A stretch of 64,000 nt of DNA from Halomonas denitrificans (GTDB lineage Bacteria; Pseudomonadota; Gammaproteobacteria; Pseudomonadales; Halomonadaceae), in contig NZ_PYVX01000004.1 in the NCBI RefSeq assembly GCF_003056305.1, positions 248,001-312,000 of the forward strand, written 5' to 3'. This document shows, piece after piece, positions 63,827-64,000 of the stretch (its first letter is position 1; the number at the start of each line of letters is the position of its first letter). The notes beneath the pieces are model-generated. The model was not told the origin of the DNA. It ran no database searches and saw only the letters and a program-made list of their open reading frames with translations. The translations under genes and the position numbers were made by a program.

Positions 63827-64000
63827 ATGCACGCCGCAAGCACGGCGGCCCTGCTGATCGCCTCAGCGCAGGCACCGCTGGGGTCGACGCTGATCGCCGT
63901 GGCGCTCCCTTCCATCGGCATCGGAATCGGGGCGGATCTCGTCCTGATCACGGGTCTGCTAGTCACCGGCTATCTGGTCGTCAACGTGGTCTGCCAGGGG
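63827..64000 (+). CDS. MFS-family transporter (partial, 5' end only)
   Basis: The final 174 bases encode MHAASTAALLIASAQAPLGSTLIAVALPSIGIGIGADLVLITGLLVTGYLVVNVVCQG, the first two helices of an MFS (drug:proton or sugar) transporter; the rest lies beyond 64000. ATG 63827, or an upstream TTG at 63800, may start it. 63533-63826 holds no other supported gene. Confidence 0.6.
   Translation, partial: MHAASTAALLIASAQAPLGSTLIAVALPSIGIGIGADLVLITGLLVTGYLVVNVVCQG

Overview
The window looks like chromosome of a moderately halophilic gammaproteobacterium of the Halomonadaceae (Halomonas-like). This is an inference from high G+C, a group-2 Mrp Na+/H+ antiporter operon, a BCCT osmolyte carrier, a complete leucine-degradation (liu) operon, DabAB and many short GC-rich housekeeping genes. 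No rRNA, tRNA, CRISPR array or intact transposase was seen. Most genes sit in tight operons with ATGA, TGATG or GTGA overlaps.

Layout. 1-3.4 kb: a partial Tat-exported gluconate-2-dehydrogenase subunit-3 protein behind a sigma-54 promoter, divergent from an AcoR-type sigma-54 activator, then a DUF2784 protein. 3.5-4.05 kb: two tandem His-rich lipoproteins. 4.3-10.2 kb: a leader ORF and mrpA(B)CDEFG. 10.2-10.7 kb: a Cys-rich protein behind a strong Fur-box-like sequence. 10.7-14.0 kb: a HTH/PBP-like regulator divergent from the tungstate transporter tupBCA. 14.3-21.2 kb: liuABCDE behind a LiuR-like dyad, taking leucine-derived isovaleryl-CoA to acetoacetate and acetyl-CoA. 21.2-22.5 kb: an AT-rich island that reads as a small integrase-less integron cassette array (CALIN) with two HEPN-like genes and attC-like sites. 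22.5-29.3 kb: mixed accessory DNA with an alpha/beta hydrolase, an ABC exporter, a decayed bestrophin copy, an AT-richer DUF1254 protein, an intact bestrophin and a GNAT enzyme. 29.3-34.4 kb: the inorganic-carbon pump dabBA, divergent from a LysR regulator.

34.5-46 kb: LysE exporter and AraC regulator, an OsmC-YcaO fusion, a PliI-type lysozyme inhibitor, a PagL-like lipid A deacylase, a mini tail-collar protein, GNAT, CDF transporter, diguanylate cyclase, a LysR/VOC divergent pair, and an LprI-MliC protein translationally coupled to a DUF4239 membrane protein. 46-50 kb: a BCCT carrier whose short leader folds on paper into a compact pseudoknot, then a two-gene DUF2795 operon whose second product carries a C2H2 zinc finger. 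50-64 kb: MscS channel, ChaN-PDZ, YbaK, a ClC protein lacking the gating glutamate overlapped by an orphan solute-binding protein, then small enzymes and the start of an MFS transporter cut by the window edge.

The strongest candidates for something undescribed are the BCCT leader pseudoknot (46084-46136), the two-HEPN cassette array (21196-22541), the DUF2795/zinc-finger pair (47997-49507) and the atypical ClC/solute-binding pair (54269-57176). All assignments come from reading sequence and motifs by eye; no database search was run.
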